Below, one piece after another: positions 4,931 through 5,014 of a stretch of 5,014 bases of DNA (its first letter is position 1; each line of letters starts with the position of its first letter). The translations under genes and the position numbers were made by a program. The notes under the pieces were generated by a model that was given only the letters and a program-made list of their open reading frames with translations, was not told the origin of the DNA and ran no database searches. The DNA comes from Oscillospiraceae bacterium (GTDB lineage Bacteria > Bacillota > Clostridia > Oscillospirales > Acutalibacteraceae). The stretch spans positions 1-5,014 of the forward strand of contig CACYHJ010000221.1 of NCBI GenBank assembly GCA_902774165.1. Reading direction: 5' to 3'.

Positions 4931-5014
4931 GTGTTTGCGCAGCAAACACATATCGAATGCTCGCTTGCGAGCATATATCGAGTTGACCGCAGGTCAACAT
5001 ATCGAATCGCCGCA
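4931..5014. repeat. Array of unlike short hairpins separated by an identical ATATCGA linker (continues past the edge)
   Basis: The stretch divides without a spare base. Hairpin GTGTTTGC-GCA-GCAAACAC is at 4931-4949, linker ATATCGA at 4950-4956, hairpin ATGCTCGC-TT-GCGAGCAT at 4957-4974, linker 4975-4981, hairpin GTTGACC-GCA-GGTCAAC at 4982-4998, linker 4999-5005, then ATCGCC-GCA at 5006-5014, which looks like the left arm and loop of another unit. Arms are 7-8 bp, the repeat step is 24-25 nt, and loops are GCA, TT, GCA and GCA. The linkers are identical but the arms are unrelated, although each pair is perfectly complementary. This is not a CRISPR: 7-nt repeats are too short and the 'spacers' are palindromes. 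I cannot assign it to a named family. Confidence 0.85.
4970..4997 (-). promoter_or_regulatory. Weak candidate promoter for the ABC operon inside the hairpin array
   Basis: The minus strand has TTGACC (4997-4992), a 16-nt spacer and TATGCT (4975-4970), matching 5/6 and 4/6 of the vegetative boxes. The boxes are made from arms of two different hairpin units plus a linker base, so this may be chance. No other promoter for the transporter operon is visible; the real one may lie right of the window. Confidence 0.2.

Noticed and set aside
4931..5014. CRISPR array
   Set aside because: The repeated unit is only 7 nt and each intervening segment is a self-complementary hairpin; CRISPR repeats are 23 nt or longer with non-palindromic spacers.

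Overview
The window reads as chromosomal DNA from an anaerobic Firmicute, most likely a gut-type Clostridium-class (Oscillospirales-like) bacterium. This is inferred from strong AGGAGG ribosome binding sites, a TTG start, GC-rich coding DNA beside very AT-rich promoter DNA, and the style of the proteins; it was not tested against a database. All four genes I can support are on the minus strand, so the window is read from right to left.

Right edge (4870-5014): a non-coding leader upstream of the first transporter gene. It holds one long perfect hairpin (19-bp arms, 3-nt loop) almost touching the ribosome binding site. Beyond it is an array of short hairpins whose arms differ completely in sequence but which are separated by an identical 7-nt linker, ATATCGA. 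The array runs off the window. It is the most unusual structure here and no coding feature explains it.

3121-4869 and 1227-3134: two overlapping genes for the halves of a heterodimeric ABC exporter. The first half (582 aa) has a degenerate ATPase site: Asp instead of the catalytic Glu after Walker B, Gln instead of the switch His, and Ser in place of a Walker A Gly. The second half (635 aa) has intact catalytic residues but a changed signature motif (LSQGQ). The two fit the one-active-site, one-degenerate-site layout known for TM287/288-, BmrCD- and LmrCD-type exporters. A clear intrinsic terminator follows at 1146-1179.

1004-1145: a compact AT-rich regulatory region for the next operon, with a duplicated -35/-10 promoter, a perfect 16-bp GC-centred palindrome just upstream, and an 11-bp inverted repeat around it.

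227-1003 and <1-212: a two-gene operon. The first gene encodes a 258-aa protein that looks like two tandem SCP2-like (lipid-carrier) modules and starts at TTG. The second is the N-terminus of a class III (PLP-dependent, glutamate-1-semialdehyde-aminomutase-like) aminotransferase that runs off the left edge. Its ribosome binding site overlaps the stop codon of the SCP2-like gene, so translation of the two is probably coupled. There is no gene-free stretch longer than 300 bases.
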